Source: JAYSYM01 sp964543475 (lineage in GTDB: Bacteria > Bdellovibrionota > Bdellovibrionia > Bdellovibrionales > JAMPXM01). Taken from it: 64,000 bases of DNA. This document shows, one piece after another, positions 24,244-31,704 of this stretch. The notes beneath the pieces were generated by a model, which made no database searches, was not told the origin of the DNA, and saw only the letters and a list, made by a program, of their open reading frames with translations. A program made the translations under genes and the position numbers. Positions within the stretch are counted from its first letter, which is position 1; every line of letters begins with the position of its first letter. Location of the stretch: NCBI GenBank assembly GCA_964543475.1, contig CAZIYJ010000003.1, forward strand, positions 399,211 to 463,210. Reading direction: 5' to 3'.

Positions 24244-25950
24244 CTATTTTGCGAGGTTGCTGATCGCCTTATTGAGCTCAATCGCATACTGGCGAATATC
24301 TGTGCTCCACTCAAATGGCTTATTCTTTAGTTTGTTCTGCGCTTCCATTTGCTCAACAGTCATTTTGTGGCTGTCTGAAGTCTTCTCAGTCATGTTGCGA
24401 AGGTATTGTTGAGAGTTGTACCAGCGCATGTCTTCTGGGCAGCTTGCTTTTCCAGAAGCTTCATCGCCCCAGCGAAGATCAGCACAGTGATACGGATCGA
24501 ATGAAATCTTAAACATTCGTTGGCGCACCTGCTCGAGGTTAAGCGTCTGCTTTACACCTCCGCGAGTCGTGAATGAAACGGTACAGCTAAGCGCTTTCTC
24601 TGTGTAGATATTCAAAATGTCTTGAGGGAGCTGAGCAAAGGGCTTTGTGTAAACGTAAGTTTTGTTTCCGTCGCGAACTGCTCTTACTGAAGTTCGTAAA
24701 TCCTCGAGAGTTTTTTTGAAGAGAACGCGGATATTTACGTCACGGCTTGGCGTGCTGTAGTTTTCCCAGTCGCCATGCGCTGAGAAGATATTGTCTGGAC
24801 CAACTTCAAGGCGGCGGCCATCGATGCCGGCGCGAACAGCCTGATCAACTAATTCTACGCGACCTTGTACAGTGTCGCAGACGTTTTTTAGGCTGCGTTT
24901 GAATTCAACAAGGACGTCCATTTTAAGTTCGCCTGATGCCATGTTCTTTCGAACGAACATGAAGTATTCAGCAGGAGTTGCGAACTTGATTTCAGCTTGT
25001 TGGTAGCTTGCGAGCGTGCCGAGTGCCGCGTCAGACTTGAACTGAATTTTTCCGCCAACAAAGTTACCTTCAGCATCGCGGGTCGCGCCAACTACTTCTA
25101 ATGGTCGGAAATTTTTGAAGATGGAGCCGTGCTCTTGGCGGCTACGCTTGAATGTGTCGTTGTAGTCGCGTACTGAAAGTGGGCTTTGAGCTGCGTTTGG
25201 ATCAGCGGGGTGACCATTAAGAGTGCGAATGTTGCCGTCTAAATCAACTTTGTAAACTACAGCTACGTGTCCATCAGCAGTATAGATAACTGTGCCAGGC
25301 TTGATTGTCTCGCGGCTGATTTTGACTGGGTAGAAATCTGTAATTGGTTCGCTTGCTACTGCCTTAACAGGTGTGCGAAGTGTGCCGCTGCTAACGCTGT
25401 CTAAGATAAGACCGTGGCGAGATGTTGAGCTCAAGAATTGTGTGATGTCAGGGAATTTTCCGTTCTTAGCGATTGAGTCAGCGCGAACGAGTACTTTGTT
25501 GCCGAGCACAGTTGAGTTGCGGCTTTCTTTTTTTGGATCGTTCGGATCGCGTGGCTCTGTATTAGTAGTGATGCTCATCGGAAGGCCTTTTTTCCAGGCG
25601 AAGTAAGTTCTCAACCAATAAGGAACGTCGGCGCAATCTGCGAAATACCGAATTGCCGCGTCAGCAGGGCTAAAGAGAGTATTGATTTCTGGGTTTCTCA
25701 TGCATGAATCAAAGCTTCGGCATTTCTTAGCTTCAGCAGCTAAACCGATTCGCTGAACGAAGAGTCCATATTCGGCTTCGTCTTGAGCAGTCCAAGAAGC
25801 TCTCTTTACTTTCCATGCGAGCGGGTCTTTTCCCGAAACCATATTCATATATGGGAAACGACTAACTTCAGGCGCCTGCGCGAAAGCTGATGCCGTCGAG
25901 AGAAGAAGTGCTGCTGCTGTCAAAAACGAAACCGGTAAAAGCTCTTTCAT
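24244..25950 (-). CDS. large secreted protein, possibly of the NlpC/P60-papain-like type
   Basis: 568 residues; the ATG at 25950 has GGGAG 6 bases upstream, and a clear signal peptide (LPVSFLTAAALLLSTASAFA-QA). Not a family I recognise with certainty. Two motifs suggest a papain-like fold: a Cys in YFADCADVPYWLRTYFAWKK (about 105-125) and a His in GTVIYTADGHVAVVYKVD (about 235-252) followed by NGHP, which resemble the Cys and His strands of NlpC/P60 or CHAP enzymes. The C-terminal half (about 330-565) has five cysteines and no recognised domain. Inference: a secreted peptidase or amidase active on envelope or prey material, or an inactive relative. Convergent with the protease gene. Confidence 0.6.
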   Translation of the reverse strand: MKELLPVSFLTAAALLLSTASAFAQAPEVSRFPYMNMVSGKDPLAWKVKRASWTAQDEAEYGLFVQRIGLAAEAKKCRSFDSCMRNPEINTLFSPADAAIRYFADCADVPYWLRTYFAWKKGLPMSITTNTEPRDPNDPKKESRNSTVLGNKVLVRADSIAKNGKFPDITQFLSSTSRHGLILDSVSSGTLRTPVKAVASEPITDFYPVKISRETIKPGTVIYTADGHVAVVYKVDLDGNIRTLNGHPADPNAAQSPLSVRDYNDTFKRSRQEHGSIFKNFRPLEVVGATRDAEGNFVGGKIQFKSDAALGTLASYQQAEIKFATPAEYFMFVRKNMASGELKMDVLVEFKRSLKNVCDTVQGRVELVDQAVRAGIDGRRLEVGPDNIFSAHGDWENYSTPSRDVNIRVLFKKTLEDLRTSVRAVRDGNKTYVYTKPFAQLPQDILNIYTEKALSCTVSFTTRGGVKQTLNLEQVRQRMFKISFDPYHCADLRWGDEASGKASCPEDMRWYNSQQYLRNMTEKTSDSHKMTVEQMEAQNKLKNKPFEWSTDIRQYAIELNKAISNLAK

Positions 25951-26163
25951 TAACGCTCCCAAACTTAGATATTTCTTAAATTCGCTGCGAGAATAGCGAT
26001 TTCTTTGGGCTTTCGCGAATTTCGAGTAACAAAGTGTAATGATTCAAATTGGTGTTCAGAAGTTCGACGTGGGTTGGCCGGGAGATCAACTATACGAAAT
26101 TTTACCTGTCGAACTTCTTTACGCGCCCTGGGCGGCAAGAAAACTTCGCGATATGAATTCTCT

Positions 26164-26619
26164 ATGAAAATAATTTTTGGGATTTTAGGCCTTCTGCTGG
26201 TTGCGGGATGTTCGACGTATTCAAAGAAAGATTGCGAAGCCAAAGACTGGTATCAGGAGGGTTTTGCAAGTGCCCGCGAAGGGCATACCGATGATCGCAT
26301 TGCCCACTACCAAAAGAGCTGCAGTGAAGAACATGGGGTTGCCGTCAATTCGACCCAGTTCAACGAAGGCTTTCAAAAAGGTTTGGTTTACTTTTGTACC
26401 GAGCAGCATGGTCGCAACTTCGGACGGGAAGGCAAAGTCTATCGCGGCACCTGCCCTAAAGAAGCAGAAGCTAGTTTCTTAAAAACTTACGAGAGTGGTC
26501 GATTAGATTTTCTAGTTCAGAAAGTAAGTTCGCTAGAGAGTGAAATATCGGACCTGCGTACTCGCAACTCCTCGCTTGAGAGCGAGCTTTCGACTTTTCG
26601 AAATCGTAGCTGCGATTAG
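26164..26619 (+). CDS. DUF2799-type lipoprotein with C-terminal coiled coil
   Basis: 151 residues from an ATG at 26164 (the open frame back to 26005 lacks a signal-like start). Signal peptide II with lipobox LVAGC at Cys18. The body resembles DUF2799 (DCEAKDWYQEGFASAREGHTDD, RIAHYQKSCSEEHGVAVN, FNEGFQKGLVYFC), a family of outer-membrane lipoproteins of unknown role; here it carries several Cys that may pair. The end is a coiled coil (VSSLESEISDLRTRNSSLES). No recognised ribosome site, so the start is chosen by the signal peptide. Confidence 0.75.
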   Translation: MKIIFGILGLLLVAGCSTYSKKDCEAKDWYQEGFASAREGHTDDRIAHYQKSCSEEHGVAVNSTQFNEGFQKGLVYFCTEQHGRNFGREGKVYRGTCPKEAEASFLKTYESGRLDFLVQKVSSLESEISDLRTRNSSLESELSTFRNRSCD

Positions 26620-26740
26620 GAGTGATGATTCTCGGGGAGAATGGCTCGCACATCCTGTGCTCACCCCTTCGGGCTACGCGCAAAAGTAGCATCATGCTAC
26701 TTTTGTCGAACTCTTTCGTTCGCTTCTCCAGAGCTACAAA
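26620..26740. repeat. structured intergenic segment with a perfect 12-bp-arm palindrome
   Basis: ATTCTC-GGG-GAGAAT (26626-26640) forms a small hairpin. A perfect inverted repeat lies at 26681-26705 (arms CAAAAGTAGCAT and ATGCTACTTTTG, one central base). The ends (GGGGAGAAT near 26633 and CTTCTCC near 26725) could also pair, closing the whole ~100-base segment. No ORF. May be a repeat-family element or structured RNA; it sits between a lipoprotein gene and tRNA-Leu. Confidence 0.45.
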
Positions 26741-26742
26741 TA

Positions 26743-26772
26743 AAAAAACCAACCTAAAAGGTTGGTTTTTTT
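26743..26772. terminator. bidirectional terminator between lipoprotein gene and tRNA-Leu
   Basis: AAACCAACC/GGTTGGTTT stem around TAAAA, flanked by A-runs and T-runs on both sides, so it can end transcription of the tRNA (-) and of upstream (+) genes. Confidence 0.9.
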
Positions 26773-26775
26773 ATT

Positions 26776-26862
26776 TGGTGGCTCCGGGGAGAATCGAACT
26801 CCCACGCCCTTGCGGGCACTGGATTTTGAGTCCAGCGCGTCTACCAATTCCACCACAGAGCC
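26776..26862 (-). tRNA. tRNA-Leu (anticodon CAA)
   Basis: 87 bases including encoded CCA. Acceptor stem GGCTCTG/CGGAGCC, D-loop with GGTAGACG, anticodon stem CTGGA/TCCAG around the 7-base loop CTCAAAA (anticodon CAA, reads UUG), a long class II variable arm (GCCCGCAAGGGC, typical of Leu/Ser/Tyr) and T-arm GGGAGTTCGATTCTCCC. Discriminator base A, as for leucine tRNAs. Confidence 0.97.
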
Positions 26863-27151
26863 ATCGGTCGTAGAAAATTAGAAAAACGAGAATATTCATT
26901 TGGGATCGTCTGAGCAACTCCTTTGCCACCTTCAATCGAAGATTTTTCAAATCGCCCTTACAACCTTACAAAGCCAAAGGTCGTTTCGGTGACAATTTAA
27001 GAACTCGCTAACCTCCTAAGCCGATTAAACCGTCTTTCGCTTCAAAAATCGCAGACTTGCCGATTTAACCAGGTAGGCACAGTGCTTGCTAACTAAGCGT
27101 TCGAATCAAAAGGTTTGACCGAAAAATTGTCTGACCAAACAGGAGTAATAA
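26863..27151. other. divergent promoter region between tRNA-Leu and outer-membrane protein
   Basis: 289 bases without a gene. Apart from the tRNA promoter, an AGGAGT ribosome site precedes 27152. I see no terminator or ORF here. Confidence 0.5.
26889..26917 (-). promoter_or_regulatory. putative sigma70 promoter of tRNA-Leu
   Basis: On the minus strand TTGCTC (26917-26912), a 17-base spacer and TATTCT (26894-26889), about 26 bases upstream of the tRNA 5' end. Motif match only. Confidence 0.45.
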
Positions 27152-28372
27152 ATGAAAGTGACATTCAGCGTGCTGGCAGCACTTGTACTTGTTAGCCAAG
27201 CTCACGCCCAACAGTATGTGGATCAATACGGCAACCCCGTAAAAGTTGCTCCCCAGCAACAAAAAGTAGTTCAGTACGAAGAATCAACGAACACAGTTGT
27301 TGAAGTAACACCTTCACAAACAGTGAACGTTCAGCAGACTCCAGTTCTGTTGCAACAGCCAGTCTATCAAGCGCCTGTCACAGTAGTTGAAGGTAAGCAT
27401 ATGAGAGACTCAAAGGCTGATTCATTACGTAAAGCACGTACTGATATGGAGACTGATACTGAGCAAAAAATCGTTGAGAAGCTAGAAGAAGCTCGAATGC
27501 GCGACGAAGCGGCTCGTGCAGAAAAGCTATTCGGTGGTGCGGCTCTTGCTCCAGCAGCAACAGCAGAAGCGACTGCTACAGCAGTTGTTGTTCCAGCGCC
27601 AGTTATGGCTCAGCCGGTTGCTCCACCTACAGTAGAAGTAGTAGGTGCATCAGCATCTTCAGGTGCAGTTGCGAGCGGATCAACATCTGCAGCAGCGGCT
27701 GAAGCAAGATTAGAAATTAAAGCTGAGGCTCAGCCAGAGCCAGTTGATGTTAAATCAGAAATTCGTGCAGCACTTGATGAGCGCGAATCTGCAAAGAAAA
27801 AAGATAAACAACAACTTTATGTTGGTGCTCTTGCTGGTATGAGCGAATACCCAGATGTGATCAACATGCGCGGTAACGGTTCTACTGGTTTTGCAGTAGG
27901 TGTTGTTTCTAAAAATCGCGTTATCGTTGAAGGAAGCTTCCAGTATTCAAACTTCGATATCGAAGATTTGACTTACGGTTCAGGCGCATTCCCAGTATTT
28001 AAGAATCTTGATCAGTACAACACTAGTGCTGCAGTTAAGTTTCAAATTTTACCAGGAAGCCTTCGTCCATTTATCGGTGGTTTAGTGAGCTACACTCACA
28101 GAACTTACTCTGATAAAAACATTGGTTACTACAACGGACCAGAGACTGAGTGTTCGACTCAAGCTGTTGATGTTGGCGTAACAGCCGGTGCAGATATTTC
28201 GATTAGCGATAACTTTGCAATCGGTGCAGACTTTAAATACATGACGAATGTAACAAGTCGTAAAGACTCTCGTTACCAAGAGTCGATCGTAAATCCTAGC
28301 GCTGGCTTTGGCTCTGCAGTTGAAGACCTCCAGTACTACACAATGTCGATCGCTGGTAAGTTCTTGTTCTAA
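27152..28372 (+). CDS. outer-membrane beta-barrel protein with long unstructured N-terminus
   Basis: 406 residues; AGGAG ribosome site 7 bases upstream. Signal peptide (MKVTFSVLAALVLVSQAHA-QQ), Gln/Val/Pro/Ala-rich disordered region (about 20-215) with one helical stretch (SKADSLRKARTDMETDTEQK), and a C-terminal barrel (about 220-406) with alternating strands (LYVGALAGMSEYP, GFAVGVVSKNRVIVEGSFQYS, AAVKFQILPGSLRPFIGGLVSY, DVGVTAGADISISDNFAIGADF) ending in the outer-membrane insertion signal ...KFLF. Resembles OmpA-like 8-stranded barrels; the long N-terminal arm could reach the peptidoglycan. Own promoter and terminator imply monocistronic. Confidence 0.85.
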   Translation: MKVTFSVLAALVLVSQAHAQQYVDQYGNPVKVAPQQQKVVQYEESTNTVVEVTPSQTVNVQQTPVLLQQPVYQAPVTVVEGKHMRDSKADSLRKARTDMETDTEQKIVEKLEEARMRDEAARAEKLFGGAALAPAATAEATATAVVVPAPVMAQPVAPPTVEVVGASASSGAVASGSTSAAAAEARLEIKAEAQPEPVDVKSEIRAALDERESAKKKDKQQLYVGALAGMSEYPDVINMRGNGSTGFAVGVVSKNRVIVEGSFQYSNFDIEDLTYGSGAFPVFKNLDQYNTSAAVKFQILPGSLRPFIGGLVSYTHRTYSDKNIGYYNGPETECSTQAVDVGVTAGADISISDNFAIGADFKYMTNVTSRKDSRYQESIVNPSAGFGSAVEDLQYYTMSIAGKFLF

Positions 28373-28404
28373 AAAAGGTCCAGTTGAAATAGATATCTCC
28401 TGTT

Positions 28405-28442
28405 GAAAAGGCCTCATGTAAAGCATGGGGCCTTTTCTTTTT
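28405..28442 (+). terminator. intrinsic terminator of the outer-membrane protein gene
   Basis: AAAAGGCC-TCATG-TAAAG-CATGG-GGCCTTTT, stem interrupted by one bulge, followed by CTTTTT. Confidence 0.88.
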
Positions 28443-28470
28443 CGTCGGGGTCTGTCAGACTTATTTTGAA

Positions 28471-29127
28471 ATGAAAAAATCAGCAATTCTACTCTCTGCT
28501 CTGGCTTTTGTTTTTGTTGCGTCGACGTCGAATTCGGCGACCAATGTTAATCGTGTTGTGACTAAAGTTGTTGGCGAGGCGAAAGATCAATTCATTACCA
28601 GTCGCGAAGTTCAGATCAACGAAGCAGTTGAGTCTGCGCTTGGCTCAAAAGGTGATGGCAAGTCGCTCCAATTCGCTGAAATTGGTCACGAAAATTTTCC
28701 GACAAAAGTAAACGACGTGCTCACTGAATGGGTTGTTTATTTTGAAGCTCAATCATTTTCTGCCGACACGGTTCCAAAATCCGCAATTGAAGACGCGGCT
28801 CAAAGAGTTGAAAAGGCGACCGCAAATTCTGCGGCCTGGAGACGACTTGAAGTCAGCAAGTCTGAACTCGAAGAGGTTTTAAAGCGAAAGCTGAGTGCAA
28901 AATCTTTTATTCGTCTAAAAACTGAATCTTCGCTAATGCCCGTAACTGATTCCGAGGCCCAAGCCTATTTCAAAAAAAATCGCCTCAAATTCGGTAACCT
29001 TCCTTTCACTTCGTTTCGCGAAAGCATCAAAGCGCACCTACGCCAGCAGCAGATGGACCGACGCATGAAGGATTGGCTCGAAATCCTTCAAAAGAAATAT
29101 AAGGTGCGAAATTTTGTGGCAGGCTAA
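28471..29127 (+). CDS. exported SurA-N-terminal-like protein without PPIase domain
   Basis: 218 residues with a signal peptide (MKKSAILLSALAFVFVASTSNSA). The mature part resembles the helical chaperone region of SurA/PpiD proteins (VVGEAKDQFITSREVQINEAVESAL near the start; SEAQAYFKKNRLKFG and FRESIKAHLRQQQMDRRMKDW at the end) but no parvulin domain is present. Inference: periplasmic chaperone-like or substrate-binding subunit. Followed 2 bases later by an acetyltransferase gene, so the two form an operon. Confidence 0.75.
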   Translation: MKKSAILLSALAFVFVASTSNSATNVNRVVTKVVGEAKDQFITSREVQINEAVESALGSKGDGKSLQFAEIGHENFPTKVNDVLTEWVVYFEAQSFSADTVPKSAIEDAAQRVEKATANSAAWRRLEVSKSELEEVLKRKLSAKSFIRLKTESSLMPVTDSEAQAYFKKNRLKFGNLPFTSFRESIKAHLRQQQMDRRMKDWLEILQKKYKVRNFVAG

Positions 29128-29129
29128 CT

Positions 29130-29534
29130 ATGATAGGTCTTTTAGCAATTTTTAAAGCTAACCAGAATCTACCAGGTGCCCCCAGTTGGACCGATCAGCA
29201 GTTCGCTGCGGAGCTTAAGGAGCAAGAGTCATTAATCGCCAGCGACGAAAGCGGCGATCCACAAGCCTTCATCCTCTATCGCAAAACCCCATTAGCTTTT
29301 GAAATTAGCTACTTAGCGACTAGGCCCGAGCAAAAGCGAACGGGCCACATGCTCGGACTTTTGGAGATGCTGGCCATCGATGCTCGAGACCTCGGATTAC
29401 AAATATGGCTCGAGGTTCACGAGGATAATACTCCCGCTATCAAGCTTTACGAAACTTTCGGCTTCAAAGCCCAGGGAAAACGCCCGAAATATTATGCCGA
29501 TGGTGGCTCGGCAATCCTGTATAACTACGGATAA
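29130..29534 (+). CDS. GNAT-family N-acetyltransferase
   Basis: 134 residues, cytoplasmic. GNAT core: strand SDESGDPQAFILYRKTPLAFEISYLATRPEQ, acetyl-CoA motif A in degenerate form (QKRTGHMLGLLEML), LEVHEDNTPAIKLYETFGFKAQGKRPKYY (motif B, typical of RimI-like enzymes). Substrate unknown; may be protein N-terminal or small-molecule acetylation. Starts 2 bases after the SurA-N-like gene; a terminator follows. Confidence 0.85.
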   Translation: MIGLLAIFKANQNLPGAPSWTDQQFAAELKEQESLIASDESGDPQAFILYRKTPLAFEISYLATRPEQKRTGHMLGLLEMLAIDARDLGLQIWLEVHEDNTPAIKLYETFGFKAQGKRPKYYADGGSAILYNYG

Positions 29535-29593
29535 TCCTTGCCATTCCTAGGGGTTCTTTGCTAATCCCTAGTACTCAGTTGAATCGCAGTTGG

Positions 29594-29618
29594 AATGGCC
29601 CTCAAAGGGCCATTTTTG
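29594..29618 (+). terminator. intrinsic terminator before the rimP-nusA operon
   Basis: ATGGCCCT/AGGGCCAT with CAA loop followed by five T. Confidence 0.9.
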
Positions 29619-29695
29619 TTTGTACCGCAGGTAAAGACAAAACAGTTCGGCTGATGGGCCGAGCGATACCAACATCTGGTTTTTAAAAGGTTTTA

Positions 29696-30247
29696 ATGTC
29701 AGCGTTTTTAGAAAAAGTGAAGAAGATCGCAGAAGACGTGAGCACACGTGAAGGTTGCTCATTGTGGGATCTTGAATTCATCGGGGCCGGCCAGGGCCGA
29801 GCACTTCGTGTTTACATTGAAAAGCCGGGTGCCCAAGGTGGAGTGTCGGTCGACGATTGCGCGAACGTTTCTCGCGGCATGAACGAGTTCTTAGATGCTC
29901 AAGAAGAAGTTGTTCCGGGCGGAGCGTATAGCCTTGAAGTTTCAAGCCCAGGTCTTGAGCGAGTGCTGAAGCACAAGTGGCACTACGAGCAATGCGTGAA
30001 TAAGCAGATTTACGTAAAAACTTTCGCGCCAATGCTCGAGATCAATCCCGAAGTGCCCGAGCTAGGCAAAGCAAAGCAGCTGACTGCTGAGTTAGTAAGT
30101 GTAAGTGATTCAGGAATTCAACTGAAGTGGGAAGAGAAATTAGTGAATGTTCCATTTGAGCAAATCACTAAAGCGCATTCGGTGTTTGTTTTCGAAAGCC
30201 AAGAAGACAAGAATCCGAAAAATAAATTTAAGAATAAGAAAAAGTAA
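29696..30247 (+). CDS. rimP: RimP ribosome maturation factor
   Basis: Assists late assembly of the 30S subunit. 183 residues with the N-terminal RimP domain (VKKIAEDVSTREGCSLWDLEFIGAGQGRALRVYIEKPGG-like) and the C-terminal Sm-like domain (VSSPGLERVLKHKWHYEQCVNKQIYVKT; LVSVSDSGIQLKWEEKLVNVPFEQITKAH). A Lys-rich tail is present. AAAGG ribosome site. First gene of the canonical rimP-nusA-infB-rbfA-truB cluster. Confidence 0.95.
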   Translation: MSAFLEKVKKIAEDVSTREGCSLWDLEFIGAGQGRALRVYIEKPGAQGGVSVDDCANVSRGMNEFLDAQEEVVPGGAYSLEVSSPGLERVLKHKWHYEQCVNKQIYVKTFAPMLEINPEVPELGKAKQLTAELVSVSDSGIQLKWEEKLVNVPFEQITKAHSVFVFESQEDKNPKNKFKNKKK

Positions 30248-30273
30248 AAGTAAGTCAAAAGTAGGGGATGAAG

Positions 30274-31704
30274 ATGGCAGAAAATATGTTCTCAGACTTA
30301 AGCCGAATGATCGAACAAGTCGGCAAAGATAAAGGTATCGACAAACAAATCGTTATCGATGCAGTTGTTCAAGGTATGCTAGTTGCCGCCCGCAAGAAGT
30401 ACGGCACGTACCGTGAGATCGAAGCTCAGTACAATGAAGAAACTGGCGAAGTAGAGCTTTACGAATTCAAAGAAGTTGTAAAAGCAGAAGACTTCATCGA
30501 CGAAGAAATTGAAATCACGTACGAAGACGCCATCGAGTTCAATCCTGATATTCAGTTGAATGACTCAATTGGTATCAAGATGGAAGCAACGGATTTGGGA
30601 CGTATTGCGGCTCAAACAGCCAAGCAGATCATCACTCAGCGCGTACGCGATGCTGAGCGAGACATCATCTTTAACGAATTCGAACAACGTAAAGGTGAGG
30701 TTGCTTCTGGTATCGCTCGCCGAGTTGAGCGCGGAGCCATAGTTGTCGATCTAGGTCGCACCGAAGCTTACATTCCACCTCGCGAACAAATTCCGGGTGA
30801 AATGTACAAGCCAGGCGATCGTCTTCAAGGTTACATCTCAGATGTTCGTCAAACGACTCGCGGACCACAGATCATCATGTCACGCGCTTCAGAGCAGTAC
30901 TTGGTGAAGTTGTTTGAAATGGAAGTTCCAGAAATTTATGACGGCATCGTGCAAATCATGGCTGCGGCCCGTGAGCCAGGTGCTCGCGCGAAGATCGCAG
31001 TTTACTCAAAAGACCCTTCAGTTGATCCAGTTGGAGCATGTGTAGGGATGAAGGGTAGCCGAGTTCAAACGATCGTTCAGGAATTACGTGGCGAGAAGAT
31101 CGACATCGTTCCTTGGGATGAAGACGTAACTCGTTTTGCAGTGAATGCACTTGCTCCAGCCGAAATTTCTCGAGTTTTCGTTGATGAAGCTAACAAAGAG
31201 ATGGAAGTTGTTGTCCCAGATACACAGTTGAGCCTAGCCATCGGTAAGCGCGGTCAGAACGTACGTTTAGCTGCGAAGCTAACTGGCTGGAAACTTGATA
31301 TCTTATCTGAGTCAAATGCGTCTCAGAAAACTGCCGATGCAATTTTCAACTTAATGTTGATCCCTGGCATCTCAGACACAATGGCACAAAACATTTTCCA
31401 ATCAGGCTTCGGTTCATTCCAAAGCTTATCAGCTGCTTCGCAAGAAGACATTATGGCGATTCCTGGTTACGATGCGCCTGAGAAAGCTGATAAACTTATT
31501 CAAGATGCAAAAGACCTTATCGCTAAGTACGAAGCAGAAGGCACACCGATTCCGAGCGCTCCAGTTAAAGAAGCTAGCGCTCCAAAAGCTCACGGCGATG
31601 CGAAGATGCAGGCTGAGAGTCGCTTGAAAGCTGAATTAGCTGCGCTTGATAAGCCAGCTGAAGAAGCTGCCCCAGCCGATACAAACACAGGAGACAACCA
31701 GTAG
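30274..31704 (+). CDS. nusA: NusA transcription elongation/termination factor
   Basis: RNA-polymerase-associated factor for pausing, termination and antitermination. About 476 residues: N-terminal polymerase-binding domain (NMFSDLSRMIEQVGKDKGIDKQ), S1 domain (EVASGIARRVERGAIVVDLG), two KH domains (AKIAVYSKDPSVDPVGACVGMKGSRVQ; LSLAIGKRGQNVRLAAKLTGWK) and one C-terminal helix-hairpin-helix-type repeat (AIFNLMLIPGISDTMAQNIF). AGGGG is 6 bases before the ATG at 30274, which I prefer to the ATG at 30268. Stop overlaps the GTG of infB by one base. Confidence 0.97.
   Translation: MAENMFSDLSRMIEQVGKDKGIDKQIVIDAVVQGMLVAARKKYGTYREIEAQYNEETGEVELYEFKEVVKAEDFIDEEIEITYEDAIEFNPDIQLNDSIGIKMEATDLGRIAAQTAKQIITQRVRDAERDIIFNEFEQRKGEVASGIARRVERGAIVVDLGRTEAYIPPREQIPGEMYKPGDRLQGYISDVRQTTRGPQIIMSRASEQYLVKLFEMEVPEIYDGIVQIMAAAREPGARAKIAVYSKDPSVDPVGACVGMKGSRVQTIVQELRGEKIDIVPWDEDVTRFAVNALAPAEISRVFVDEANKEMEVVVPDTQLSLAIGKRGQNVRLAAKLTGWKLDILSESNASQKTADAIFNLMLIPGISDTMAQNIFQSGFGSFQSLSAASQEDIMAIPGYDAPEKADKLIQDAKDLIAKYEAEGTPIPSAPVKEASAPKAHGDAKMQAESRLKAELAALDKPAEEAAPADTNTGDNQ

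Noticed and set aside
26776..26862. tRNA-Leu as an integration site of a mobile element
   Set aside because: No integrase gene, no repeated tRNA 3' end and no change in gene style downstream.
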